Made by a program: the position numbers and the translations under genes. Below the pieces are notes generated by a model. The model was given only the letters and a program-made list of their open reading frames with translations, searched no databases and was not told the origin of the DNA. Below are positions 53,826 through 62,291 of a DNA stretch of 64,000 nt, one piece after another. Source of the DNA: Henriciella sp. (GTDB lineage: Bacteria; Pseudomonadota; Alphaproteobacteria; Caulobacterales; Hyphomonadaceae); assembly GCA_030066975.1 (NCBI GenBank), contig JASJAO010000010.1:1-64000 (forward strand), given 5' to 3'. How positions within the stretch are numbered: the stretch's first letter is position 1; every line of letters starts with the position of its first letter.

Positions 53826-56504
53826 ATGGATATGCCTGACAGTGCTGCACAGCCACGACCATCAAAAGCTCCAACGCCGTTCATGGCGCAATATTTGGCG
53901 ATCAAGGCTGAGCAGCCGGACGCCCTCTTGTTCTTTCGCATGGGCGACTTTTACGAGCTGTTTTTTGACGATGCGGTTCGCGCCGCCGAGATCCTAGATA
54001 TTACGCTTACCTCGCGCGGGGAGCATGAGGGTGAGCCGATCCCCATGGCCGGTGTGCCGTACCACGCCGCGGAAGGGTATCTCGCCCGGCTGATCAAAGC
54101 GGGTGAGCGCGTGGCGGTGTGCGAGCAAACCGAAACTCCGGCAGAAGCCAAGAAGCGCGGCTCCAAAGCGGTCGTGAACCGCGCGATTGTGCGGGTGGTG
54201 ACACCGGGCACCATTACCGAGGATACGTTGCTACCGCCGCGCCAGGAACAAGCCCTGGTTGCGATCGCGTTTGCTAAGGGCGGGAGCGAAGCCGCGCTCG
54301 CCTCCTGTGATGTTTCCACCGGCGCGTTTGAAGTGCGCGGGTTTCCGGCGGAGACATTATTGGAGCAACTGTCCGCCCTGCCGGTCAAGGAAGTCCTGTT
54401 CACGACCAGCGATGTCGAACGCCCACTTTGCGGACAGGTTATGGAGGCCTTGCGTTTGCCGGTCACCGAACGCCCGAATGCTGCCGCGAGCGCAGCCTCC
54501 GGCGAGCGGCTACTGAAATCAGCCTTCAAAGTGGCCGCACTGGACGCGTTTGGTGTTTTTTCCAAAGCAGAACTCGCCGCTTGCGGCCTGTTGCTGGACT
54601 ATCTCAGCCTGACCCAGGCCGGGGCGGATATTCAACTCGACCCGCCCGTTCGTGAGGCGGGCTCGCCGACGCTTGCCATTGATCCGGCAACAAGGGCCAG
54701 CCTGGAGATTGATACAGCGATCAATGGCACCCGGCAGGGGACGTTGCTCGCGACTGTCGATCGCACGCTGACTGCACCGGGGGCAAGACTTCTGGCTTCG
54801 CGGCTGGCCCGGCCTGAAACAAATGCTGCAACGATCACTGCGCGCTATGACGCCGCCGCCTTCTTTCTGGCGCAGGAACATTTGTGCGAGACACTGCGGT
54901 CTATTCTTCGGGCGGCGCCAGATCTCGATCGCGCGCGTGCTCGCATTCGTCTTGGGCGGGGCGGTCCAAGGGATCTCGCTGCGATTGCCAAAGCCCTGAA
55001 GGCGGGTGAGCAGTGTGTGGGTGAGTTCGCCAAAGCGCGGGCGACGCCGCCGGACTTGATCGAAGCCGCGCTGATTGATCTGACCTTGTCCAACCAGCCG
55101 GGTCTCGCGGGGCTTGCGCATGATCTCAGCCGTGCCTTGACGGATGACTTGCCGATGCTTGCCCGCGACGGCGGGTTTATCGCCGCCGGCTGGGACGAAG
55201 CCCTGGATGAAGCCCGCGGGCTGAAATCCGACAGTCGCCAAGTCATCATGCAGTTGCAGACTCAATACGCTGACCAGACGGGCATTTCGGCGCTCAAGAT
55301 CAAGTTCAACAATGTGCTCGGCTATTTCATCGATGTACCTGCCCGTCATGCCGAGCCAATGATGACCCCGCCGCTGGCGGAGACTTTTATTCATCGTCAA
55401 ACGCTGGCCTCGAATGTCCGGTTTTCGACCCCGGAACTCTCAGATCTCGCGGGGAAAATCTCGCGCGCCGAAGATGTCGCCAAGGCACGGGAGATGGCGA
55501 TCTTTCAGCAGCTTTGCCAGCGAGTTGAAGCTGAGACTGAGCCGCTGTCCAATGCGGCGGCGGCGCTCGCCGAACTCGACTTTGCCGCCGCAAGTGCGCA
55601 CTGGGCGGCTGAAACGGATGCGGTCCGTCCGGTGCTGAGTGATTTGCCGGTGTTTGAAGCCGATGGCCTGCGTCATCCCGTCGTTGAAGCGGCCTTGCGC
55701 AAGGAGGGCGAGGGATTTACGGCCAATCAGGTCGCGCTTGATGCCAGTGGAGACGCGGCGCCGCGCCTGGCACTCGTCACCGGGCCGAATATGGCCGGTA
55801 AGTCAACCTATTTGCGTCAGGCCTGTCTGGCGGTGATTCTGGCGCAAGCCGGGTTGTATGTACCGGCGCGCAGCCTGACGCTCGGTCTGGCGGATCGGGT
55901 TTTTTCGCGGGTGGGCGCGAGCGATGATCTCTCCCGCGGGCGGTCCACCTTCATGGTCGAAATGGTCGAAACCGCCGCGATCCTGACCCAGGCGAGTGAA
56001 CGCAGTTTTGTCATTCTGGACGAGGTTGGGCGTGGCACGTCGACTTATGATGGCCTTGCGATTGCCTGGGCGGCTGTGGAGCATCTGCACAACACCAATC
56101 GCTGCCGGGCGCTGTTTGCCACGCACTATCACGAGCTGACCGGGCTCGCTGAAGACTTGCCGAGCGCGACCAATCTGTCGCTGCGTGCGAAAGAATGGAA
56201 AGACGAACTGGTCTTTCTGCATGATGTGCAGCCGGGACCTGCGGATCGCTCCTACGGGGTACAAGTGGCGCGACTGGCAGGCTTGCCGGGACGCGCGGTG
56301 AAGCGGGCCGAGCAGATCCTCAAGAAGCTGGAAGCGGGTCCGGATGCGGTTGAGACCCTGCCTTTGTTTGCTGCGGCGCCCGAGTCCGAAGACGAGCGTA
56401 TCGAGGCCAATCCAGCCCTCGACCTGCTCGAGACGATTGACCCCGACATGCTCACACCGCGCGAGGCGCTGGATTTGATCTACAAGTTGAAAGGCCAGAG
56501 CTAG
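53826..56504 (+). CDS. mutS: DNA mismatch repair protein MutS
   Basis: An 892-residue mismatch sensor. The mismatch-binding Phe-x-Glu is near residue 40 ([32 protein letters not shown]). The core and clamp domains follow, then the ABC-type ATPase with Walker [11 protein letters not shown] and Walker [23 protein letters not shown]. The C terminus ends in YKLKGQS. It detects mispairs and calls MutL. Its stop codon TAG forms part of the CTAG palindrome shared with the stop of the DUF559 gene downstream, so the second nuclease cassette lies directly against it. A second Met lies two residues into the protein. Confidence 0.97.
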   Translation: MDMPDSAAQPRPSKAPTPFMAQYLAIKAEQPDALLFFRMGDFYELFFDDAVRAAEILDITLTSRGEHEGEPIPMAGVPYHAAEGYLARLIKAGERVAVCEQTETPAEAKKRGSKAVVNRAIVRVVTPGTITEDTLLPPRQEQALVAIAFAKGGSEAALASCDVSTGAFEVRGFPAETLLEQLSALPVKEVLFTTSDVERPLCGQVMEALRLPVTERPNAAASAASGERLLKSAFKVAALDAFGVFSKAELAACGLLLDYLSLTQAGADIQLDPPVREAGSPTLAIDPATRASLEIDTAINGTRQGTLLATVDRTLTAPGARLLASRLARPETNAATITARYDAAAFFLAQEHLCETLRSILRAAPDLDRARARIRLGRGGPRDLAAIAKALKAGEQCVGEFAKARATPPDLIEAALIDLTLSNQPGLAGLAHDLSRALTDDLPMLARDGGFIAAGWDEALDEARGLKSDSRQVIMQLQTQYADQTGISALKIKFNNVLGYFIDVPARHAEPMMTPPLAETFIHRQTLASNVRFSTPELSDLAGKISRAEDVAKAREMAIFQQLCQRVEAETEPLSNAAAALAELDFAAASAHWAAETDAVRPVLSDLPVFEADGLRHPVVEAALRKEGEGFTANQVALDASGDAAPRLALVTGPNMAGKSTYLRQACLAVILAQAGLYVPARSLTLGLADRVFSRVGASDDLSRGRSTFMVEMVETAAILTQASERSFVILDEVGRGTSTYDGLAIAWAAVEHLHNTNRCRALFATHYHELTGLAEDLPSATNLSLRAKEWKDELVFLHDVQPGPADRSYGVQVARLAGLPGRAVKRAEQILKKLEAGPDAVETLPLFAAAPESEDERIEANPALDLLETIDPDMLTPREALDLIYKLKGQS

Positions 56505-56884
56505 GCAACCCCACCCCGACCCTCCCCATTCTGGGGAGGGGGCGCATAACGCTGATTTAGTTCTTCGAAGATACGATCAGCGACACCAACAGGGTTTTCG
56601 TCCACATCAATGTTCCAGAAACGAAGCGTCCGATACCCTTCGCTTTGAAACCAGTGATCCCGTGTTTCGTCCTTGCCGGGATCATGAGTGTCGCCATCGA
56701 TCTCCACGACCAATTTGGCCCGATGAGACAAGAAGTCAGCAAAGTAACGCCCCATGGGTACCTGCCGTCTGATGTGAAAAGGTTTGAACCTCGCATCACG
56801 TAGCAGTCGCCAGATCGCTCTTTCCGAACGCGTCATATCCCGTCTGAGTTCGCGGGCACGCCTTATCTGACGTTTCGTTTGCAT
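56501..56884 (-). CDS. DUF559 (Vsr-like fold) putative endonuclease, second copy
   Basis: A 127-residue DUF559 protein. The helix [21 protein letters not shown] and the core [23 protein letters not shown] carry the conserved acidic residues, and [21 protein letters not shown] is the C-terminal strand. It is distantly similar to the copy at 15764-16126, so not a recent duplicate. It is bounded by 37-bp inverted repeats. Its C-terminal [13 protein letters not shown] is encoded by the left repeat, and its stop uses the mutS CTAG. The ATG at 56884 lies 4 bp from a perfect GTTC-N7-GTTC LexA-type box; a second ATG at 56905 lies upstream of that box. Function unknown; damage-inducible expression is inferred. 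Confidence 0.88.
   Translation of the reverse strand: MQTKRQIRRARELRRDMTRSERAIWRLLRDARFKPFHIRRQVPMGRYFADFLSHRAKLVVEIDGDTHDPGKDETRDHWFQSEGYRTLRFWNIDVDENPVGVADRIFEELNQRYAPPPQNGEGRGGVA
56509..56545. repeat. Left terminal inverted repeat of the second DUF559 cassette
   Basis: 37 bp containing CCCCACCCCGACCCTCCCC and a CTCCCC-ATTC-TGGGGAG hairpin. Its reverse complement matches 56938-56974 at 36 of 37 positions. It begins 5 bp after the mutS stop codon. Confidence 0.92.
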
Positions 56885-56888
56885 GGTC

Positions 56889-56903
56889 GAACATATACAG
56901 AAC
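56889..56903 (-). promoter_or_regulatory. LexA (SOS) box at the second DUF559 gene
   Basis: On the minus strand GTTCTGTATATGTTC is a perfect GTTC-N7-GTTC, the alphaproteobacterial LexA consensus. It ends 4 bp before the ATG at 56884. No equivalent site is seen at the other two cassettes. Confidence 0.6.
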
Positions 56904-56937
56904 ATTTATCTGTACCGCAAACCTTTTCTAGCGGCTC

Positions 56938-56974
56938 GCGCCCCCTCCCCAGGATGGGGAGGGTCGGGGTGGGG
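56938..56974. repeat. Right terminal inverted repeat of the second DUF559 cassette
   Basis: 37 bp, inverted copy of 56509-56545 with a single mismatch. It lies 54 bp upstream of the DUF559 start codon. Beyond its outer end the gamma-glutamyltransferase stop is about 14 bp away. Confidence 0.92.
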
Positions 56975-56988
56975 CAGCTTACTAAGCC

Positions 56989-58998
56989 CTAGTATCCATC
57001 CGCCGATCCGTCCTTGCGCATTTCGGTGGCGGCGATCCAGGCGCCGCTGTCAAAGTCCCGCATGATGGCCTGATAGCCGCCGCCATTGGCCCGGCAGCAG
57101 ACCACAATATGGCCGCGTCGTTCCAGCTCGGCGCGGGTTTCTTCAGGGATACCGCTTTCAAGGCGGATCTCGCCCATATCGCTTTCGCAGTCATCACCCG
57201 TGAGTCCGTCGGTCGGCTCACAGCCGCCAACATGTTCCCAGCGGGCTGCATCGCCTGCTTCCTGAAGACCCATATCGAAATCGACGAGGTTGAGGATGAT
57301 CTGAACATGACCTTGAGGCTGCATGCCGCCGCCCATCAGGCCGAAGCTCAGCCAGGGTTCAAAGCGACAAAACTCTACAGAGTCCCCACCAGCACTACTA
57401 ACTTCAAATTCGGCGGCGCCTGCCGCCTCGAAACGTTGGCGGACTCGCTCCGGACAATTAACATCAAAGTTCCGCTTGAAGGCGAAGGCCGGGATGATTG
57501 TATGGAACGGACGTTTGCCGGGTTCGAAGACATTCGGATGCTCCGGGTCGAGGCTGAACAGCTGTCCGCGATCCTGGAACATGAAGCCCATATCGTCCGC
57601 GACGAGGCCTGAGCCCATGCCGCGATAGTTCGACTGGATCAGAGAGACCATCATGCCGTTCTTGTCAGTCACGGTGAGATAAGTGGTGTCGCCATCGTTG
57701 AGCTTGGCATCAGCCTCAGCGAAAGCGGGTGCGGGGGGTGCCATGGCCTGATTGAGATCGATCAGCTCACCCCGCGCGGCATTGTAGCCTTCGCGAATGA
57801 AGACTTTGGGATCGATGCCACTATAGGCTTCGTCAGCATATCCGGCGGCGCGATCGGCAAAAGCGAGACGTTTCGCTTCCACTTGCGCCATAATGCTGTC
57901 GGCAGAACCAAAGCCCATTTCGCGGAGATCAAACCGCTCCAGCATCTGCAGCATCTGCAGCGCGGCGACGCCCTGTGTATTGGGCCCGAGTTCGCAGAGT
58001 TTGACCTCATCGCGATAAGTGACACAAAGCGGCTCGACCCATTCGCCCTCGTGGGTGGCGAAGTCTTCATAGCGCAGATAGCCGTCGATGCGTTCGAAAT
58101 AGTCGCCCATCCGCTGCGCCAGCGTACCCTTGTAAAAAGCGTCTCGGCCCTGTTCAGCAATAATGCTTAAAGTGTCGGCGAGATCTGGATTGCGGAACAG
58201 ACTGCCTTCGACAGGTGTGGGGTCAAAATAGGTTGTCCGGGCATTTTCATACTCTTCCAGCATGCCCTCTTCATGTGCCGGGGCGAAGCGCTGTGGTCCG
58301 AATTGCCAATAGAAGGCGATGACTTCCGGAATGGGGGCACCGCTGCGCGCGTACTCAATTGTCGGGCGCAGATTTTCGCTCATCGGACGACGGCCAAACT
58401 TCTCATGCAGGGCGTACCAGCCATCGATCGTGCCGGGCACCGTCACGGGCGCGGCGCCGTAGGGCGGGATTTCCTCGCCGTCCATAAATGCGTCGGCTTT
58501 GGCCTGCATGTCCGCGAGCGTCGCGCCCATAGGCGAGCGGCCAGACCCGTTATAGCCATAAAGCTGTTTGGTTTTGGGGTCCCAGACGATGGCATAGAGA
58601 TCCCCGCCAATGCCGTTGCCGGTTGGCTCGACCAGGCCCAGCATCGCATTCGCGGCAATCGCGGCATCCATGGCGGTGCCGCCATCTTTCATGACATCAA
58701 GTGCAACCTGCGTGGCCAGCGGGTGAGCCGTGGCAGCGGCCGCATTCGGGGCCACAACCGCGGACCGGACCCCGTTTGAGCGTCCGGACGGCATGCGATC
58801 ACCGGGGCCGGTGACGAGCGCCGTCTCAACCTCTGTTTCCGGGCTTGTCTCGGGAACTGTTTCCGGCACGGTCTCCGCTTCCTGTTCGCTCGTTTCGGTG
58901 GCGGGTGCGGGCTCTGTGCTGACGGATTCACACGCTGCCAGCGCTGTGCCCAACCCAAGCACCAGGAGCATCTTCCACCCTTGTCCAATCTTCACCAT
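56989..58998 (-). CDS. ggt: Gamma-glutamyltransferase, lipoprotein
   Basis: A 669-residue enzyme of the Ntn-hydrolase class. Signal and lipobox ALAAC near residue 23, then an acidic, Thr/Pro-rich linker (40-70). The large subunit begins around AATAHPLATQVALDVMKDGGTAMDAAIAANAMLGLVEPTGNGIGGD. Self-cleavage is expected before the nucleophilic Thr in GDTTYLTVTDKNGMMVSLIQSN (about residue 430). It cleaves or transfers the gamma-glutamyl group of glutathione. GGGAGAG lies upstream of the ATG at 58998. It converges with mutS across the DUF559 cassette. Confidence 0.93.
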   Translation of the reverse strand: MVKIGQGWKMLLVLGLGTALAACESVSTEPAPATETSEQEAETVPETVPETSPETEVETALVTGPGDRMPSGRSNGVRSAVVAPNAAAATAHPLATQVALDVMKDGGTAMDAAIAANAMLGLVEPTGNGIGGDLYAIVWDPKTKQLYGYNGSGRSPMGATLADMQAKADAFMDGEEIPPYGAAPVTVPGTIDGWYALHEKFGRRPMSENLRPTIEYARSGAPIPEVIAFYWQFGPQRFAPAHEEGMLEEYENARTTYFDPTPVEGSLFRNPDLADTLSIIAEQGRDAFYKGTLAQRMGDYFERIDGYLRYEDFATHEGEWVEPLCVTYRDEVKLCELGPNTQGVAALQMLQMLERFDLREMGFGSADSIMAQVEAKRLAFADRAAGYADEAYSGIDPKVFIREGYNAARGELIDLNQAMAPPAPAFAEADAKLNDGDTTYLTVTDKNGMMVSLIQSNYRGMGSGLVADDMGFMFQDRGQLFSLDPEHPNVFEPGKRPFHTIIPAFAFKRNFDVNCPERVRQRFEAAGAAEFEVSSAGGDSVEFCRFEPWLSFGLMGGGMQPQGHVQIILNLVDFDMGLQEAGDAARWEHVGGCEPTDGLTGDDCESDMGEIRLESGIPEETRAELERRGHIVVCCRANGGGYQAIMRDFDSGAWIAATEMRKDGSADGY

Positions 58999-59097
58999 GG
59001 CACTCTCCCTATCGACGCCGCGTCTTGAATTAGCTATGCAGCGCAAACTGGTGGCAACAGATCGCCAAGGCAAGACTGGACAACCGATAAGGACCTC

Positions 59098-59874
59098 ATG
59101 GCCTACGAAACCCTTCTGACCGAGGTGGATGGCGCGATCGCCGTCATTACGCTCAATCGCCCGGATGCGCTGAATGCGTTCAATAATCAGTTGATGGATG
59201 AGTTGACCGCCGCCCTCGATCGCTTTGACGAGGATCCAGAGATTGGATGCGTCGTGATTACCGGCTCGACGAAGGCGTTCGCGGCGGGTGCCGACATCAA
59301 GGAGATGCGCGAGCTCTCTTATATGGAGGCCTACTATAAAGACTTCATCACGAGGAACTGGGAGCGGGCGGCCCGGATGCGCACGCCGCTAATTGCCGCT
59401 GTGAACGGCTATGCGCTCGGCGGCGGGTGCGAGCTGGCGATGATGTGTGATTTCATTCTCGCCGGGGAGAAGGCAAAGTTTGGACAGCCCGAGATCACCA
59501 TTGGGGTCTCACCCGGCGCAGGCGGGACGCAGCGTCTGACGCGCTTTGCCGGTAAATCCAAGGCGATGGAAATGTGCTTGACCGGGCGGATGATGGACGC
59601 CGAAGAAGCCGAACGCTGCGGCCTGGTCTCCCGTGTGGTCCCGGTTGAGGACCTGGTCGATGAGGCCAAATCAGTTGCCAAGAAGATTGCAGGTATGCCC
59701 CGCGCGGCCGCCATGTTGACCAAGGAAATGGTCAACGCCGCCTATGAGACGCCGCTCAGTCAAGGCGTGATGCTGGAACGGCGCCTGTTTCACTCGCTGT
59801 TTGCGACAGAAGACCAGAAAGAGGGTATGGAGGCGTTTGTGGACAAGCGCCAGCCCCACTTCAAGAACCAGTAA
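59098..59874 (+). CDS. Enoyl-CoA hydratase (crotonase)
   Basis: A 258-residue single-domain enoyl-CoA hydratase, with [30 protein letters not shown] (oxyanion), [47 protein letters not shown] and the catalytic Glu pair (Glu in GCELAMMCD and in GQPEITIG). It hydrates trans-2-enoyl-CoA, a beta-oxidation step, in addition to the FadJ-type enzyme. AAGGA precedes the ATG. It stands alone between ggt (divergent) and rpsT. Confidence 0.95.
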   Translation: MAYETLLTEVDGAIAVITLNRPDALNAFNNQLMDELTAALDRFDEDPEIGCVVITGSTKAFAAGADIKEMRELSYMEAYYKDFITRNWERAARMRTPLIAAVNGYALGGGCELAMMCDFILAGEKAKFGQPEITIGVSPGAGGTQRLTRFAGKSKAMEMCLTGRMMDAEEAERCGLVSRVVPVEDLVDEAKSVAKKIAGMPRAAAMLTKEMVNAAYETPLSQGVMLERRLFHSLFATEDQKEGMEAFVDKRQPHFKNQ

Positions 59875-59985
59875 ACTCAGGCAGGCTAAGATTCTGCATC
59901 AAACGCGGTCTGAACTGCTTGACGCCTCAGAGCCGTTTATGTAGTTACCGCGCTTTGCGCCAACTAGGGCGATAAGGAGTTTTAG

Positions 59986-60249
59986 ATGGCGAACACGAAG
60001 TCGGCCAAAAAGATGGTCCGCAAGATTGCGGCGAGAACAGAAGTCAACACCGCGCGGCGGTCCCGTATGCGGACTTTTGTACGCAAAGTTGAAGAGGCGA
60101 TTGCCGCCGGTGACAAAACCGCAGCAGCCGAAGCCCTGAAACAGGCACAGCCGGAAATTATGCGCGCCGCAAGCAAAGGCGTGTTGCATAAAAATACGTC
60201 CGCGCGCAAAGTCTCAAGACTGTCTGCACGTATCAAGGCGATGGGCTAA
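59986..60249 (+). CDS. rpsT: 30S ribosomal protein S20
   Basis: An 87-residue basic protein. [39 protein letters not shown]...[23 protein letters not shown] is a typical S20, binding 16S rRNA in the small subunit. AAGGAG lies 7 bp before the ATG. A terminator follows 40 bp downstream. Its place just before dnaA is frequent in alphaproteobacteria. Confidence 0.97.
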   Translation: MANTKSAKKMVRKIAARTEVNTARRSRMRTFVRKVEEAIAAGDKTAAAEALKQAQPEIMRAASKGVLHKNTSARKVSRLSARIKAMG

Positions 60250-60289
60250 AACGGTCCTTTTTTTCATTTCTGTACAGACGAAAATGCAT

Positions 60290-60319
60290 AGCCCGCAGGC
60301 CCTGCCATGCGGGCTTTTT
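60290..60319 (+). terminator. Rho-independent terminator of rpsT
   Basis: AGCCCGCA and TGCGGGCT form an 8-bp stem across a 10-nt loop, followed by TTTTC. Confidence 0.8.
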
Positions 60320-60704
60320 CGTGCCCGCAATAATATGTCATAACCAATGTCATAAATCTGTGTTTGTTCACAGATTCCGGCCCTTTTTGCCCTTGACAGA
60401 ACAAAGCCAGAATATGTTGATGTCCCTGTATTAATTACAGTTTCAGGCCCTTTGTGCAAAAAAAATTGCAGAAAATTTACTGAGTCTTCAAGGGTCTCAA
60501 ATGAGTCAAGTCGGGGAATGAGCGCGATGCGCTGTTAAAGCTGTTGCATGCAAATTTCAGGTCTGATTAACTATTCCTGCCAACGGAATAAGTCCTCTGT
60601 GTGCTGTGTATTTTGGGTCAGATCTTGAAAGGTCTGAACGAGGACGTGTGCCGTTTCGTTGGTCATCAAGATGTAAGAAGCTGAGATAAGAAAAGGATCA
60701 TCTT
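60320..60704 (+). promoter_or_regulatory. Long dnaA upstream regulatory region
   Basis: AT-rich for this genome and without a gene. It holds a perfect inverted repeat at 60355-60376 (AATCTGTG arms) containing TTGTTCACA, one base from a DnaA box. Three GANTC sites (60373-60377, 60482-60486, 60503-60507) fit CcrM methylation control. A hairpin CAGATC-TTGAAA-GGTCTG lies at 60619-60636. A TTGACA at 60393-60398 could be a -35 element, but no convincing -10 follows at the right spacing. An AAAAGGA site precedes the dnaA start. No CtrA site was found here. Confidence 0.6.
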
Positions 60705-62123
60705 ATGGGGCGTACTAATGGGGCTGAAAACAACAAGGATCGGGCAGAACGCGCCGCTGATCTCCCTGGCGCACGCGAACTCTGGACCAGTGTATTGGGT
60801 CAAGTCCGTGCCGACGTCACAGCCGAAGACTATGATAAGTGGCTTGCTGCAATCCGTTTCGTTGCAGAAGTCGACAATGACATTGTCATTGCAGCGAATG
60901 ACCGCCTGACATTCGATCGCGTCTCTGCAGAATATTTGCGGGACATTCGAACGGCTTGGCAGAAGCAGGACGCCAAAGGTCGGCGACTGAAATTTGCGCT
61001 CTGGCGCGATTTGAAGCCTGAAATCCGTGAAATGGTTGGAAACCCATGGCAGACGCCGGTGGTCCGGCTGCAGAAGCCCGTCTCTGGCCAGTCCATGACA
61101 TTTGAGACTCTGGTGGTCGGCGAGTCCAATCGCCGGGCTTTCGGGCTGGCAAAGCGATTGGCCTCAGGTGAGCCGATCCCTGCCGGTGTGATTGTCATCT
61201 ATGGCCAGCCCGGCACCGGCAAGACCCATATGCTGAAGTCGATCCAGACCGAAGCGCGCAAGCGGTCTGATGAGCGCCGCATCGCCTATCTGTCGGCTGA
61301 GGAATTCATGACCCGGTTCGTCGAGGGGGCGCGCGCAGGCGATACCGCCGCCCTGCAAGCCTTCGTCAAACAGAATGAATTGCTGATGATTGACGATGTG
61401 CACTGGTTCCGCGGCAAGGCGAAGACAGACAAGGCGTTCTTCGGGGCGCTGCGGGCGGTCACCTCTGAAGGTGGTCATGTGATCATTACAGCTGATGCCG
61501 CGCCTGGCGACATGGTCGGTCTGTCAAAGGAACTGACGAGCGAGATCCGCGGTGCCGCCTCGGTCGAAGTGGCGTTCCCCGATCAGGACATGCGTAAAGA
61601 GATTGTGCAGCGTCACGCCGAACTGATCGCCGCGTCCACGCCGAACTTTGTGCTCACCGAGGCGATGGTTGACCGGATCGTCTCCGGCATTCGCGGTCCG
61701 GGCCGGGAGCTTTGCGGTGTGCTCTGGAGCCTGCAGCTGGAGTCCGGTTATGGCGAATATGCGCCAACCCCAGAGATGCTCGAAACGGTGATCCGCCGGA
61801 TTGCCGGTGAGCCGCGCACGCCGTCGCTCGATGACATCAAGCGGGCCTGTATGGAAGCGTTCAGTATATCTCGCTCCGATATTGAAAGCGCCAGCAAGGT
61901 GCGTACGATCTGCTATCCGCGCCAGATCGCCATGTACCTGTCGCGCACGATGACCAAGAAGTCTTATCCTCAGATCGCTGCGGCCTATAAGAAAAAGGAC
62001 CACACCACGGTGCTGCATGCCTATCGGAAAGTGACCAAGGCGCTGAAAAACAGTGATCCGGATATGATTGCCGACATTGAGCGGACCCGCACCTGTGTGT
62101 TCGAGCGATTGGCTGCACAATAA
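60705..62123 (+). CDS. dnaA: Chromosomal replication initiator DnaA
   Basis: A 472-residue initiator. Domain I is near the N terminus (ELWTSVLGQVRADVTAEDYDKWL). The AAA+ core has Walker A GQPGTGKT (167-174), Walker B LLMIDDVH and sensor II GRELCG. The domain IV DNA-binding signature PRQIAMYLSRTMTKKSYPQIAAAYKKKDHTTVLHAYRKV is present but drifts from the usual GRDHTTV. The Box VII segment, normally LxxRLxSRF, reads LSKELTSEIRG, so two conserved arginines (including the arginine-finger position) are Glu276 and Glu280. It binds oriC and opens DNA. AAAGGA precedes the ATG. Confidence 0.95.
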   Translation: MGRTNGAENNKDRAERAADLPGARELWTSVLGQVRADVTAEDYDKWLAAIRFVAEVDNDIVIAANDRLTFDRVSAEYLRDIRTAWQKQDAKGRRLKFALWRDLKPEIREMVGNPWQTPVVRLQKPVSGQSMTFETLVVGESNRRAFGLAKRLASGEPIPAGVIVIYGQPGTGKTHMLKSIQTEARKRSDERRIAYLSAEEFMTRFVEGARAGDTAALQAFVKQNELLMIDDVHWFRGKAKTDKAFFGALRAVTSEGGHVIITADAAPGDMVGLSKELTSEIRGAASVEVAFPDQDMRKEIVQRHAELIAASTPNFVLTEAMVDRIVSGIRGPGRELCGVLWSLQLESGYGEYAPTPEMLETVIRRIAGEPRTPSLDDIKRACMEAFSISRSDIESASKVRTICYPRQIAMYLSRTMTKKSYPQIAAAYKKKDHTTVLHAYRKVTKALKNSDPDMIADIERTRTCVFERLAAQ

Positions 62124-62192
62124 ACCGATCCGCGATTTCTGTAACCGATGCACAGCATAGACTTGCTTTTCATGCTGGAATCGTACCTTTAA

Positions 62193-62220
62193 CACCCCGT
62201 CTCAAAAATGAGGCGGGGTG
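62193..62220 (+). terminator. Hairpin between dnaA and dnaN, possible terminator or attenuator
   Basis: CACCCCGTCTCA pairs with TGAGGCGGGGTG over 12 positions (one G-T wobble) around AAAA. The following T-run is weak (GTTTT a few bases on), so termination may be partial. Confidence 0.5.
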
Positions 62221-62291
62221 AGTCGTTTTGCTGGCGGCTGGGCTGAGACTAATAATGATGGATGGCTGCAAGCCACGATGAGGATACTGAG

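Noticed and set aside
56495-56995. Target site duplication around the second DUF559 cassette
   Set aside because: The bases just outside the two repeats share only a weak partial match (GCCTA against GCTTA, inverted), not a convincing direct duplication.
60393-60421. TTGACA upstream of dnaA as a -35 element
   Set aside because: No acceptable -10 hexamer follows at 16-18 bp, so no promoter is claimed, only noted in the region entry.
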